Below, in pieces: positions 48,095 to 61,187 of a stretch of DNA of 64,000 bases (the first letter of the stretch is position 1; each line of letters begins with the position of its first letter). The notes beneath the pieces are model-generated. The model saw only the letters and a program-made list of their open reading frames with translations. It was not told the origin of the DNA and did not search any database. The stretch lies in contig CM042012.1 in assembly GCA_023525715.1 (NCBI GenBank), positions 51,925,008-51,989,007 on the forward strand, written 5' to 3'. The translations under genes were made by a program, and so were the position numbers. The stretch comes from Cichorium intybus. Its lineage: Eukaryota; Streptophyta; Magnoliopsida; Asterales; Asteraceae.

Positions 48095-50880
48095 ACTATG
48101 CCATGCAGAATCCTCTTGAATGTCATATTCTATTGAGAGTGCTCTTCTCGGAATCAATTGCTTGACTCCAAGTGATCACTCAATCAATCAGATGTTCTGT
48201 AAGTACATTTCTATGTTTCCTTCTTTTGATGATTCAATTACTCCCACTGGTTCCTAGACCAGTTGTAAAATCGATCAAACTGTCACATAGACTGTGTCTC
48301 GCGGTAAGGTTCTCTTATTTGGCAGCAACTGGGCTCACCAATGCTTCCAGCAGTCGGATTACTTATCCGTACCCTTTTTAGTGTTTTACCACTACCCGGT
48401 ATATCACCCAAATCATAACTCCTTATGACAGTGACAATAACTACTGGTCAAGCGAAGAGAGGGTATGTCAGGTTTAACAGGAATCTAATTCCTGATCAAG
48501 TCCCAGTGGTGACTAAAGGTTCTTTCACTTGGCTAATCCCTGAATTCATTCAGAATTATTCTTACTCCCACTGTTTCCTTAGAACTTGAGTTCTTTCTAA
48601 AAGTACTCTTCTTTCAAAGGATAACCGGAGTGGCCAATGAAACGACATTGCTGATTAGTTTCAGGCTTGTCATGAGATTCAGACGAATGCTACATGACCC
48701 TGGACTCTCTATGTACTAGTGGGATGATTCCAGCTTTACATTTCAGACAGTGTCAACATAACCTACTTAGTCTAAGATATGGTCGGAATATGGTTTCTGC
48801 GGTCTGACTGGTTGAATATTTAGATCATGAAAATACTAATCGGAAATGTATCTTATACATCGAGGATCAAAACTATTTCGATCAATGCTCCATTATCTTC
48901 CCTAAGACACATTATAACCATTAGTGTTCTTGGAAGAGGATAAACTGTGAAACATTTTCTCAGTCTATGTAGTCATTCAGGTTCTGTTGATCTTATACTT
49001 CCTTAGAAATTCTTGAACACTTCAAGGTTCCAATGAATCACTTATCCCGATAAGCGAAGCCATATTTGTCAAACTATTTGGCAAATATTTTGAAGCATAA
49101 CTAATCGTGTTCTGTTCGAATATTCGAGCAATACACAGTAACTTATGTGTCTGTCGCTCAAAATCTTAATGTCTTTACATCTCTATGTAAATTTATGACT
49201 TTGTTAATATTGTTCAAGACATGCAATCATCACCTGACTCCAAGTCAACTGATTCCAAAATCCTATCCATTGGATCTTTGGGTGATTCCTTTCTTGCCAC
49301 AATTAATTTTATTAAGCACTCAATTCATCATGTGACTCTAAATCAAATGATTCCAAAGTCCTGTCCAATTGGACCTTTGGTTGAAGTGATTCTCATAAAA
49401 TTCACTTTAACAATCATAAAGAACACAATTTTATAAGTCCAATCCCATTGGATGTATCAACATTCAAGCTATTACCATTTATACCATTAACACATTCACA
49501 CAACATTTCGAGGATAATTAAAACAATCAAAAGAAAATCAACATTTTTATTAAAACCTAAAAATCCTCGAATAATGTACTATGCGAATTCATGTCATATG
49601 TATCTATAAACTAATAACAATGAAAAATATCTAGTTTAACTCCAAAAACTGCACGAGCTCCAGATCCAATCCGAATATGCTCCTGTGCAACAACATCCCG
49701 CATCCTACAGAGTCCGTGCATACAAAGCAAATGTGAGAAAAACACATCCTGTATCAAGGAAATGAGGATCAGGTATTATGAGTTTTAAGATGTTACTGAG
49801 TTTGCCAAACGGTTTGGCTTTGGAGCATTGTTCCAATCTTTCTGTGACTGTGTCCCACCTTATGGATTCCCAGTTTGAAACATCGAACAATCGGTCCAGA
49901 CGATCCGGATCATTTCTTGATGCACCTTAATACTGGACTCAATCCTGAAGCAGCTGAATCAATGGAACTATGCTTCTCCATGAACGACTCATACAGCGTC
50001 GACATTGAATGCATTTCCACGATTGTCTTATCCGATTACCCTTTCTGTTCATCTGGGTGAACAGATCAGCGAGTCGAGCTAACGCTTAACTCCCGATCAC
50101 AAAGGGAAACCAGTTTTATATTGTTCGCCTATGTATCCCTTAAACTTGGGAACATGCAAACTAGTGCTACTTCCTTCATGCTTGAAACTTCAAGCTCTTT
50201 GAAGATCCTAGTTTGTTCCCTTTTCCAACCAGTTCTCGGAACCTTTCCTCAACTAGCTGTGCCAACTTATCTGACCCCAGGAATTCTAAATCCCTGCGGA
50301 ACTCGGGGTCAATGATCAATGGCATAAGGCAACGAACTTCCTTGGACTCAATGGTCAAGGAGTCATGCTCATCACAAGCTGCTGTGTGATGTTATGTTTG
50401 GGAGCGGACACTCAGTCGGATATGGTTCCCCAGCAAAACTAAGAACTATTCTCTAATTGCAAAACCATATCACACAGTCAAGGCCAGTCAGCCTTACCAT
50501 ATTTAACAGGTGCTTTCTGAAGCTCTCAGAAATGGGTGAAGGAGGGGAAGGAGGAGAATGGCATTTTCTTCAGACATATATAAAATTTGAATTTATTAGT
50601 TTAATTAATCCTTTTTAAATAATTACCCAATTTATTATTTAACAAGGCTAGGACCCAAAATACCCCAACTATGCTATGAAGAGGGATGCCGTAATCACAA
50701 CACAGTGGTCATTAAGGTAGATAACATTTATCAATTTCAGTCTTATGAAATTCCTAGATCTGTGAGACTCATTGAACTGTTCAATGGCATGTTTAATCTC
50801 GGATATGCCCCACCGTTCGTGACTGGGATGCCGAGGATCACAAACCGGGTGTGAATAACCATGCAAATTAGCTTGGTACT

Positions 50881-50955
50881 CTCGGGATCCATTATCATCT
50901 CAAATTGATGTGCCGGTTAACCACACACGCTCCATCAACAATGATAACACCCGAG
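50881..50955 (-). other. LARD hairpin C
   Basis: Arms CTCGGG...TTATCAT...TTGATG and CATCAA...ATGATAA...CCCGAG enclose TGCCGGTTAACCACACACGC. The stem sequence differs from hairpins A, B and D. Confidence 0.65.
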
Positions 50956-50960
50956 AAACC

Positions 50961-51038
50961 CATTGCCACTCTTTATGAACCCCCATTGGTGTGCCGGTAA
51001 CCCACACACGCTCCACCAACGTTTCATAAAGTGCAATG
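50961..51038 (-). other. LARD hairpin D
   Basis: CATTGCCACTCTTTATGAAC...TTGGTG pairs with CACCAA...GTTTCATAAAGTGCAATG, a long stem, enclosing TGCCGGTAACCCACACACGC. It begins about five bases after hairpin C. Confidence 0.7.
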
Positions 51039-51905
51039 TGCAACTTCATGGATTAGCATCAAATTCACATTTTTCCTAAAGTAACTAGATTGGGATTTTG
51101 TAAATGGTTCTAGTACTTTGATCATTATACTTTTAATGATTAAGCGGTCCTATCAAAACTGTTCGGCTAACGACCCTCCACTGATCAGGCGAGCGGTGGG
51201 CGAGAGTGTTCACCCATTAGACTGCCATTTTATAGGCAGCCTCCTTATACCCACTTTATAGATCAGCTTCGTGAATGAGGCCTACTATTGAATTGACTGA
51301 CCAATTTTATCTTATACATATAGTATTAACCTTTAATAACATATATAAGATATATTTTAAAACCCTTTAAAATATTCCAGGTTTATCTTTTAATTTTACC
51401 AATTTAACTATTAAATTTAAAATTAAATTAAACCTTTAAAAATCGATTTAATTATCCTTTAATTAACAATTAATTGAAATAATTAAATCTTAATATTTTA
51501 AACATTTAAAATATTTTTCCGGATTTATCTTTAATTTTCGCAAATTTAAAAAATTAATTAAATCCTTTGAATTATCTTTTAATTAACAATTAATTAAATT
51601 AATTCAAATGTAGATAGGTATTACCAAATTAATCAGATTAATTTTAAACCTATCTTAAACCCTTAAATTTCGAATTCAAACAATTTGGGTTTAAGGTTAT
51701 CCATTTAATTAAACAATTAAAGTTACCAAAAATAGAAAACCTCCTAAAACCCTAATAGGCTTTTTTCGAAAATTACAAGGGGGGAGGTTAGGGTTTCCAA
51801 AACCCTAACCCTAAATGTCGATCCATATACACTTAGGGTTTATAAGCTTTAAACCCTAAATTAGGAAAACAATTACAGCAATTCAACAAGAAAACAACCA
51901 AATAT

Positions 51906-51916
51906 CTCTGATACCA
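51906..51916 (-). other. Primer binding site of LARD copy 2
   Basis: On the minus strand TGGTATCAGAG lies one base after the 5' LTR, as for initiator tRNA-Met priming in Copia elements. Confidence 0.85.
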
Positions 51917-51917
51917 C

Positions 51918-52693
51918 TGAAAGGTTTTCTGCAAATCTATGAACTAAAACCCTGAGTTCACATGCAACCTAGATTGGATCTATGTTTTCTTACTTTGAAC
52001 ATGTAATTAATTCCTAAAGGCAAAACAAAAATTAACTAAAAGAATAAAATAGAAAAACTAACCTTTTAGTTGTTTCTTGCAAGCTAAGCAGCACAAGTGT
52101 CCTGCCTCAAATGAGATCACACCCAGGGAGCCAGGGCTTGGACGAAATCCAGAGAGAGAGAGGAGAGAAAAGTGGCCCAGAATAATGATGCCTGGGGTCT
52201 CTATTTATAGGCTCCAGGTGGTTACAGATAAACCTTAGAGATAAACCTTTTTAATTCAAATCAAGATAAACCTTTTATCATTTGAATTAAACCTATTTAT
52301 CCTCTATTATCAAATTCGAAAATTAAGGATTAATATATCCAAAAAATCGCCAACATTAAACCAACCAGGACAGTCACTACTCAACTATTGAGTAATTACA
52401 AAATAGCCCCTGCACTTGTAATTAATCAAATTAATCACCAAATTAAATCCAATTAATTCCAGATTAATTTCTAATTAATTACTATAGTTTCTAATTAATA
52501 TATTATCACTTTAATATATTAATAAACTATTTATTCAATTCCTATTGATTTATTAGTCATATAATAAATCAATCTTTCTCTCTCCGGAACTTTCTACCAA
52601 ACCTCTAGCTATGAGGGCAACCCAAATGGACTTTGCTACTATTAATTAGGTAAATACAAATTATTAGTCATGGCTTAGATACCTAATCCAACA
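51918..52693 (-). repeat. 5' LTR of LARD copy 2
   Basis: 776 bp, the 5' LTR in element orientation, near-identical to 45179-45954. Confidence 0.9.
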
Positions 52694-52865
52694 CTTTGGA
52701 CATCTCTTAATTACCGCGACGCGCGCAGTTCTATCATGCGCCGCGGTCATCCGTAACACACAAATTTCATATTTTAGTTGTTTAGTTTGTTTGCTTTTTG
52801 CTGTTAATATGTTTGTGAGTGATGCATGTAATACTGAATGAGGAATCTGTGGAGGAGTTGTTTCA

Positions 52866-52901
52866 GGCAAGTGTGGGGTCACCGTGCCCCCTCTACTTGC
52901 C
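52866..52901 (+). other. Conserved hairpin after the Athila ORF, copy 2
   Basis: GGCAAGTG pairs with TACTTGCC (one G-T pair), with GGGG/CCCC inside and loop TCACCGTG. One pair is G-C here where copy 1 (2068-2105) has A-T. Confidence 0.6.
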
Positions 52902-54019
52902 ATGATCACCGGCGTGTTTTTACTATTGTACTACAATTCCTGGAAATCTGAACCTGAAGCGTAAGCAGTTCGTGTTTTTTGTACCTGTGACAATAGAGTA
53001 CACTACTGGAAAAAGGCCAATAGAATACGAGGATCAAATACGGTTATTTGGAGTCCCGTATTAGAATAGGTTTTACTGGAATAGAGTACAGTTAAAAAGA
53101 GATTAAAATACGGGTGATAGGATGCGTATTAGATAACCGGTATAGAGTACGGTTAAAGAGGTATTAAAATACGTGTTATATCATGCGTATTAGATAAGGG
53201 TGTATGTATTGGAGGAGGGTTATATTGTACGGTTATATGCCTCATATAAAGTACGGGTAGGAGGTGTAGTTTATTACATCATTATATAGTACGGATGGAC
53301 GACCGTATTATATGAGATGCGACCGTATTATATGAGATTTATTATATAGTACGGTTACGACTGTATTATATGATATTAGGACCGTATTATATAAGGTTTA
53401 TATAAGTATAGACGACACCGTACCACCATATTTCCTTTACTTTCGGACGTCGTTTATTAGAATTAGGGCAGAGAAATATAAGCACCCCAAACATCTAAAT
53501 CAAAGACAACGGCGTTCCTCATATACATTGCAATCATAGACAATGGTGCATAGTAAAGAGGTTTGAATCCCCTCGCTTGTCATATGTTCTTCCTCATATA
53601 CATTCTTTTGGCGGTCCTCCTTCATATACATTCTTTTGGCGAAATACAGGACATTAAAAGCATTCGATACCTGGAAGTAGAAAGTAGCTTTAACAGACTT
53701 TTTGGCCACCATTTCGCGCTTCATTGCCAGATTCTAATCGAGTTTATTCCAAATCGTAAGTATTTCACTTCCCTTATATTTCATTTCTCTGTCATATCAC
53801 TTACCTTATATTCCAAATCGTAAGTATTTCACTTCCCTTATATTTCATTTCTCTGTCATATCACTTACCCAGTTTCCTTAGTGTCATAGATTGATTGAAT
53901 TTACAGATTATGCTTACCAAAATATTAATATTGTTTAAAACTTATGTATCTTTTATTATTGATACTACTTTGATTTAATTTGTGGAACTGTATATTAGGT
54001 GCTTTTTTTGTTTACAAAG

Positions 54020-57000
54020 ATGGATCGTGAAAGGTGGATGTATGGATTACAGCGAGCTAGTGATGAATATCTTAACTACCTCAAAACTTTTCTTAAAGTT
54101 GCTGAGGATCATCGGATGCACAGAGGAGAATTTTACATTTGGTGTCCTTGTAAAATGTGTCAAAATTGTAAAAAGTTTAATGATTTGGACCTGATAGAAG
54201 AACATCTTATATGTCATGGATTTATGAATGGGTATACACGTTGGTCACAGCATGGCGAGTTATTGATTGATCGTAACACAGTCGATATCGGGTCTAATGG
54301 TGATGATATAGATGATTCAGATGATGGCACTGGTGATAACATAAATGATATGTTACAAGATATCGAAGATAATGGTTTTGATGGAGATTATGAAAAATTT
54401 CAACAATTGTTTGAAGACGCTGAAAAACCATTGTATACCGGTAGTATGAAATTTACCAAGCTTTCTGCTGTGTTGAAATTGTTCAACTTAAAAGCCAACA
54501 ATGGTTGGAGTGATAAACGTTTTACAGAGTTGCTAGAGATTTTGCATGAAATGCGTCCCGAAAGTAATGAGTTACCTATTTCACTATATCATGCAAAAAA
54601 ATTGATGTGTTCAAGGAATTTGGAAATCGAAAGAATATATGCATGTCCAAATGATTGTATGTTGTATAGAAACGAGTATGCAAATCTACATGAATGTATT
54701 ACATGTGGAAAATCGCGATATACAAGCAAAAAACAAATGGAATATAATAGTGATGTAAAAAAGAATGGCCCTCCTGCAAAATTATTATGGTATTTGCCCA
54801 TCGTACCAAGATTGAAAAGATTATTTGCAAACGTCAAAGATGCAAAATTGTTACGTTGGCATGCCGAGGAGCGTAAAAGAGATGGAAAAATAAGACATGC
54901 GGCGGATTCTCCTCAATGGAGGAATATTGATTATGAATTCGAAGAATTTGGTGATGAGATTAGAAATATCCGATTTGGACTTAGTTCAAATGGTCTTAAT
55001 CCGTTCGAAAAAATGAGCAGTCGCCAGAGCACATGGCCGGTTCTTCTTTGCATATACAATCTTCCACCGTGGCTATGCATGAAACGGAAATACACCATGA
55101 TGTCATTGTTAATTCAAGGTCCGAAACAACCGGGTAACGACATTGATGTGTTTTTGGCTCCATTACTTGACGACATGAATGAATTATGGAATTCAGGTGT
55201 TCAAGTATATGATGCGTACAAGAAGGAGTATTTCCAGCTACGTGCCATGATTTTTTGCACTATAAGTGATTTTCCAACTTATGCAAATTTGTCGGGATAT
55301 AGTACAAAAGGAAGAAAGGCGTGTCCAGTTTGTGAAGAGGACACACGGTGGATAAGGTTGAGGAACTGCAACAAAAATGTATACATGGGACATCGACGAT
55401 CGCTTCCAAAGAATCACTTGTATCGTAACCAGGGAAACTTGTTTGACGGTAAAATTGAGGACGAAATTATGCCTCTCCCAATGGACGGAAAACAGACATT
55501 TTCTCGAGTTAAAAATTTAAACATTGTCTTCGGAAAACTTAGTAAAAACAATCAACCGACTAATTGGAAAAAGAGGTCTATTTTTGGGAATTACCATATT
55601 GGAAAACGTTGGATGTTCGACATTGTCTTGATGTTATGCATATAGAGAAAAACATTTGTGATAGCTTGATAGGCTTGTTGTTGGACATTCCAGGAAAATC
55701 GAAGGATGGGGTTAATGTTCGAAAGGATATGGTTGAAATGGGAATTCGGCCGGAGCTTGCTCCTATTGAAAATGAAGGAAGACGTACATATCTACCACCA
55801 GCTTGTTATACAATGTCTAAAGACGAGAAAACAAAGTTTGTAAGTGCTTACATGGGATTAAGGTGCCATCCGGCTATTCTGCAAACATCAAGAACTTGGT
55901 GTCAATGAAGGACTTGAAATTGCTTGGTATGAAGTCACATGATTGTCATGTTCTACTCACACATATGATTCCCATTGCAATTCGTGGAATACTACCAGAC
56001 CCTATCCGACACACAATCACAAAGTTTTGTTTATTGTTTAACCTGATTCATTCGAAAGTGATTGATCCTGAAGTTTTGGACTCATGGCAGCGTGATATTA
56101 TCACCATTCTTTGTCAACTCGAAATGTACTTTCCACCTTCTTTTTTCGATGTCATGGTTCACCTAGTATCCCATATTGTAAGAGAAATCAAGGCTTGTGG
56201 TCCGGTGTTAGAGGATATGCTTCAGAGGAAGTGACTGAATTTTGCACAAACTATCTAAAAGGGGTCACTACCATTGGAATACCGCAATCATGACATGAAG
56301 GTAGACTTCAAGGGGTTGGTATAATTGGATTGAAAATGGTGATTCCTGATCGAAACGAATTCCACCTTGCACACTTTACAGTCCTACAACACATGACATC
56401 TATTGCTCCATATGCAAATGAGCACATGGAAATGTTACGGTCAACAAATAATAGGAGGTCTGAAAAATGGTTAGCTAACGAGCATATAAAAAACTTTCCA
56501 CAATGGTTGAAAGATAAGGTGAAGGCAAGCTTAGGTAGAGGAAATGTTGATAGATTAGTGACAGTGTTGGGGTTTGGTCCGCAAAATGTCGTGTCAACAT
56601 ATCAAAGCTATGACCTTAATGGGTATACATTTTATACCCAAGAACAAGATAAAAAGAGCACACTACAAAATAGTGGAGTGACGCTAATAGCCATGTCGAC
56701 TGAATACTCTAGTGAAAATCATGAGGGAAGGTCAATTATAGCCAAAGACTGATATTATGGTGTCATTCAAGAAATTTGGGAATTGAAATATGATTCCTCA
56801 GTTGTAGTACCTATGTTCAAGTGTAAGTGGGTTGACAATCGAAGAGGTGTTAAAGTCGACGATGGCGGTTTCACACTCGTCAACTTTTCCACACGCGGTT
56901 ATGTGTCTGAACCATTTATTCTAGCTAAGCAAGCTAACCAAGTATTCTTTGTTGAGGACCCAAAAGACACGAGATGGCACATTGTTCTGCATGGCAAACG

Positions 57001-57154
57001 ACGTATACTCGGTGTTGAAAATGTTGTTGACGAGGAAGAATACAATCAATTTGACGACCTACCTCCATTTTCTATAGGTATTCCATCTTCAGATGTCGAT
57101 ATTAATGCTACTGTTTACCTAAGATCGGATCATAGCGAAGGGTTATATTGTTAA
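54020..57154 (+). pseudogene. CACTA Tnp2 transposase with DUF4218/DUF4216, broken
   Basis: I start at ATG 54020 (MDRERWMYG), the usual first residues of the transposase-associated domain; an in-frame ATG lies seven codons upstream. Order: Transpos_assoc domain (WCPCKMCQN...HLICHGF, residues about 30-80), an acidic stretch, then Tnp2 (CPNDCMLYRNEY, CITCGKSRY, WHAEERKRDGKIRHAADSPQWR, NLPPWLCMKRKYTMM, KACPVCEEDT). The frame fails near 55590, again near 55880 and near 56200. A DUF4218-like part (LKLLGMKSHDCHVLLTHMIPIAIRG, LCQLEMYFPPSFFDVMVHL) follows, then stops TGA at 56291-56293 and 56750-56752, and a DUF4216-like part (VVVPMFKCKWVDNRRGVKVD, ARQ-like QANQVFFVEDP). It cannot make a whole transposase as read. 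Confidence 0.9.
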
Positions 57155-58847
57155 ATATAAGAAAAGCATAACAAAAGTTACATAGTCATCTCGATCTCGT
57201 ATTTTTATTATTCTATATGTTATACATAAAACTTGAAGAATTAGAACTTAGCATATGAATGACAAAGTATATAAATAAAGAAGCCAATGTTTGGGAAAAA
57301 AATTGAAATGTAAGAAAAAATATTAGAATTTTAAGAAAATTTGTGTAAAATGTCAATGATTTATGTCCTTGTATTAGAGCAGTGTTTTTGTAATGACATG
57401 TACATCGTACATTGAATGTTGCATGTTGCTTTGGATTTGGGAATTTCAGCTCTGGAAAAAAGCCACACCCCGTTATATGCTTATACGGATTGTTAAAGTC
57501 GACGTCTACAATTTTCATTGCAAAAGTTCCCTAAATTACAAAAGTTCCCCAAATTACAAAAGTTCCAACGTCGCTCCGTCACTACACACTCCGTCACCAC
57601 AATCCGACGTCGCCGGCCACACCGCCAGTTCGCCACCACCATTCTAGCATTGCCGGCTACTCATTTTTCCTTTCCAATCCTTTACTCAACGTTCTCGTTT
57701 TAATTTTTCGATTCAAACACTCAATTTATCAGTAGAAAAGGCCACTCGTTCCAACATTCCAGCATTGCCGGCCACTCAGTTCTACCCTTCCCATTGGAAA
57801 CTCGACATCATCTAGCCATCTACTTCGTGGTTTTAGTTCCTCATGTGAAATCTTAATGTTGAACGCCAAGTGTTCGACAAAATGCCAAATAGAACATAAT
57901 AGAAATTTCACTTTTGTTCAGCGTGTTTAACGAGTTCTCGAAAACGATTAAAGGCGAAGTGAACAGGTACTGTTCTTAAATAGATTCTTTCACATGATAT
58001 CAAATTTTTTATGGATGAATTAGGATAGTACTTGAATTCATTCCCCATTGCTCTTCAGCTCAACTTGAACGAAAGAAGAAAGTTACTGTTATAAATTCAA
58101 CATTGCCTTTTCTCATTAACCACTTGTAATTTAGAAAGATTCCTCCATTGTGTTAATTTACCTGCTTTCAGAAATCAGGATTTCCAACTGAGCAGCTATA
58201 CAAGCGTGTGGATGGTGCATGGACTGAAGCTGAAGCTATAGCAAAAAAGGTTCCATTCTTTTGACTTAATGCATACAAATATATAAGCTTGTTTCTTTTC
58301 TACTTGGTACTATCAGAATGACTTAACAAGTTAAAGTGATAGATTGGTCACTTTATGTGTTAAGACCCTCCCTATTTTAACATTATTATTGCCCTTGTTT
58401 ATTATTTTTCAACTTCTTATGACAACCTAACAAAAAGGGGAATTTAATCTATTCAAATTTGGAACAAAAGAGAAGGGGCATTTGATGTTTATATGTGGTG
58501 ACTTTAAATTACTTTTGAGTTACTAACATGTTATGGATAGATATAACCGTTTCATATCAAAGTAACAATTACTTATAATTTTAATATATAACAACTTTTA
58601 AATAAACATTTGTTTGTATTTAGGGATTGGGAAGCAGGAACCCACAGAATTATCCATCTTTTTTTCCTTTTGTTTGATTTGTTCTTGATTCAATGATGCT
58701 TTTAAAAATGGCTTTAAAATCATGAACATGATGTGTGTATAAGTCTTTCTTTTTAGAACTTATTCTTTACGTATTTAGCTATAAAAAGTTGTGCTTTTTC
58801 TGTGATTTTGCACTTACTTATTACTATATGCAGCTTTTAGGCATACA
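57155..58847 (+). other. Spacer between the two CACTA genes
   Basis: Mostly AT-rich. CG-richer segments at 57570-57660 and 57740-57800 contain two copies of CATTGCCGGC. At 58172-58252 an exon-like stretch (acceptor CTGCTTTCAG, frame FPTEQLYKRVDGAWTEAEAIAKK) might be a 5' exon or captured fragment. I do not recognise a parent gene. Confidence 0.35.
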
Positions 58848-60568
58848 ATGAAGCAGCAAAAAAGAAATAAGAGAAGTGTCACGATGATTAGGGATAGGTC
58901 CAAAGAATATCTAGCAAATTTAAAAGTTGAGTTCGATAATTATGGAAGATCTATTGGAAAGAACAGGTTCAAATTTGCAAGTTATCATGGAGTAACTACA
59001 AGGAAGATGATTTCTATCCTTATAGAAAGTTGGGATTTGGTTCCTGAGTCTGAGAAAGATGAATTATGGTTGAACATAAAGGTATTGTAGCTAATACACA
59101 TGCTTCAATTTCATTTAACCAATATACGTTACTAATAGCTATTATCCTCTAAATACAAAAACGGGCTTATTGGCATATACCAAATGATGATCCCAAAAAA
59201 CAAGTACTTGCAGATTGCAACACGCAGTGGAGGTCCTACAAGTCGAGACTTCTTGATTTGAGAGACCAAGGTCTAGATCCGTTAAAAGCATACAAATATC
59301 TTGACGAAAAAATGTGGAGAGCTTTCGTTGTTCAAAAATCCACGACAGAATTTAAGGTTTGTTGGAGTATACTATTTATGATATTATTATGTTTTACCAT
59401 TTCTAATTGTTTATATTATGTGTGAAGGAAAAAAGAATAAAAGGGAGGGAGACTACGAAAAAGAACAAGAATCACCCCCCGACTAGGCCCACACGGGTAT
59501 CGTGGTAAGGAAGCCCAATGGGATGAAGAGGTTGAATTTGGTGTAACAATAAAAGGCCATCATATATCAAGCAAGCGAGCAAGACACTATATCTTTGCTA
59601 GAAGAAAACGTGATTCCTCAGGGTCATTGGTTATAACACCTCATATGGAGCCATTAGTAGATGAGTTTGTACGATAGTGTTCTCTTTATTTTTTGTAACG
59701 TCGTTATTACTTACCTTAAAAGTTGTTTATTAAATAAACTGCCCTAACAATTGTATTGTTTGCATTTACAGATAGAAAAAAATATTCAATCTTCTCAAGG
59801 AGTTTTGAATATTGGACCTCGATCTGATCTTTTGACAGAGGTACTAGGACCAGAACATTCTGGTCGCACAAGGACGGTCGGACATAATATTTGCCCGAAG
59901 CAGTCTGGGATTTACGAGAGCAAAAGGAAAGAACACAGCGTCGCCATTGATGACAATATATATAACAGGATAAAGACTAGGTTGATAGCTAATGTGGCGG
60001 ACCAAATAGTGCCGATGGTGGTTGCTGCCGTAAAGAAACAGATGGAAGACTCAAATGTTTCGAGGGAGAAGACTCAAATGTTTCAGATAAATGTGTGTAT
60101 TTTTTTTCTTTCATATTAGCATATATAAAAGAAATAACTGTGTACATGTATATTCGTTTGCAGGTTCCCACCTATTGTGAGTTGTTGTTACCTTATGGCA
60201 CAGTACGTCCAACATTAGCCAAAGGAACCGTTTACCCTTTTGGAAATGGATTAATTCATTCGGTTCCTCTAGAAGCAGGTCACATGAGGGTATCTGTAGA
60301 CAGTATCATCGGTGATTATCATTCTTTCCTTCTTCCGGTCTAACCAACTGAAGATGTAAATAGCTTGGGGCAGGCACTTCATAGTTTCATTCAGTGGCCC
60401 CAGGATTCAATTGCTCTTATTAAGGTACTTATGTGTTAGTAATTAATCACCTACATGTATGATTATTTACTAAAGTTGACTTTAATTATGCAGAAAGATG
60501 TAAGACCTCCCACTAAACCACTATCCGTGCCGACCCAGACCCAGACTACTCATGTTCTTGGTGACCAG

Positions 60569-60824
60569 GTAGTCCCTCAAATATATTAGTAGTCCCAAAA
60601 TACTATAAATACTATTGGTGACCAAATGGTTTCTTAATGTAGGTGCATCAAAAGAAAAGTCACCAAACAACACAAAAAGTCGTAAAGTCAAAGAAACTAC
60701 CACTATCGGTGCCGACCCAGACCAAGACTGCTACTGTTGTTGGTGACCAGGTAGTCCCTCAAATATATTGGTAGTCCCTAAATACTATAAATACTATTGG
60801 TGACCAATTGGTTTCTTAATGTAG
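60569..60824 (+). repeat. In-frame tandem duplication of an exon-intron unit
   Basis: The unit is 182 bp: a 74-bp intron (60569-60642 and 60751-60824, GTAGTCCC to AATGTAG) plus a 108-bp exon. Exons begin GTGCA(T/C)CAAAAGAAAAGT. Splice borders GT...AG are kept in both copies. Confidence 0.8.
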
Positions 60825-60893
60825 GTGCACCAAAAGAAAAGTGACCAAACAACACAAACAGTCGTGAAGTCAAATAAACTACCAATATCGGTG

Positions 60894-61187
60894 CAGACCC
60901 AGACCCAGACCCAGACCCAGACCCAGACCCAGACCCAGACCCAGACCCAGACCCAGACCCAGACCCAGACCCAGACCCAGACCCAGACCCAGACCCAGAC
61001 CCAGACCCAGACCCAGACCCAGACCCAGACCCAGACCCAGACCCAGACCCAGACCCAGACCCAGACCCAGACCCAGACCCAGACCCAGACCCAGACCCAG
61101 ACCCAGACCCAGACCCAGACCCAGACCCAGACCCAGACCCAGACCCAGACCCAGACCCAGACCCAGACCCAGACCCAGACCCAGACC
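60894..61187 (+). repeat. (CAGACC)49 coding microsatellite
   Basis: 294 bp of perfect 6-bp repeats, 49 units, in frame as (Gln-Thr)49 in the surrounding exon. The related upstream exons contain only two or so units (GACCCAGACCCAGAC). Confidence 0.95.

Larger units (their letters stand above)
45179..52693 (-). mobile_element. LARD copy 2, complete non-coding LTR element
   Basis: A 7.5-kb element bounded by 776-bp LTRs (45179-45954 and 51918-52693) and target duplication CTTTG (45174-45178 and 52694-52698). On the minus strand it has an initiator tRNA-Met primer site after the 5' LTR and a purine tract AAGTGGGAGAC before the 3' LTR, so it is Copia-like in its signals. The 6-kb interior holds no frame with gag or pol similarity. 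I know such elements as large retrotransposon derivatives that use proteins of other elements. Near-identical LTRs (about one difference, C/T near 45940/52680) suggest recent movement. Confidence 0.9.

Noticed and set aside
51795..51862. Telomere-like CCCTAAC / CCCTAAA units
   Set aside because: Only a few scattered units within the LARD. Too few and irregular for an interstitial telomere array.
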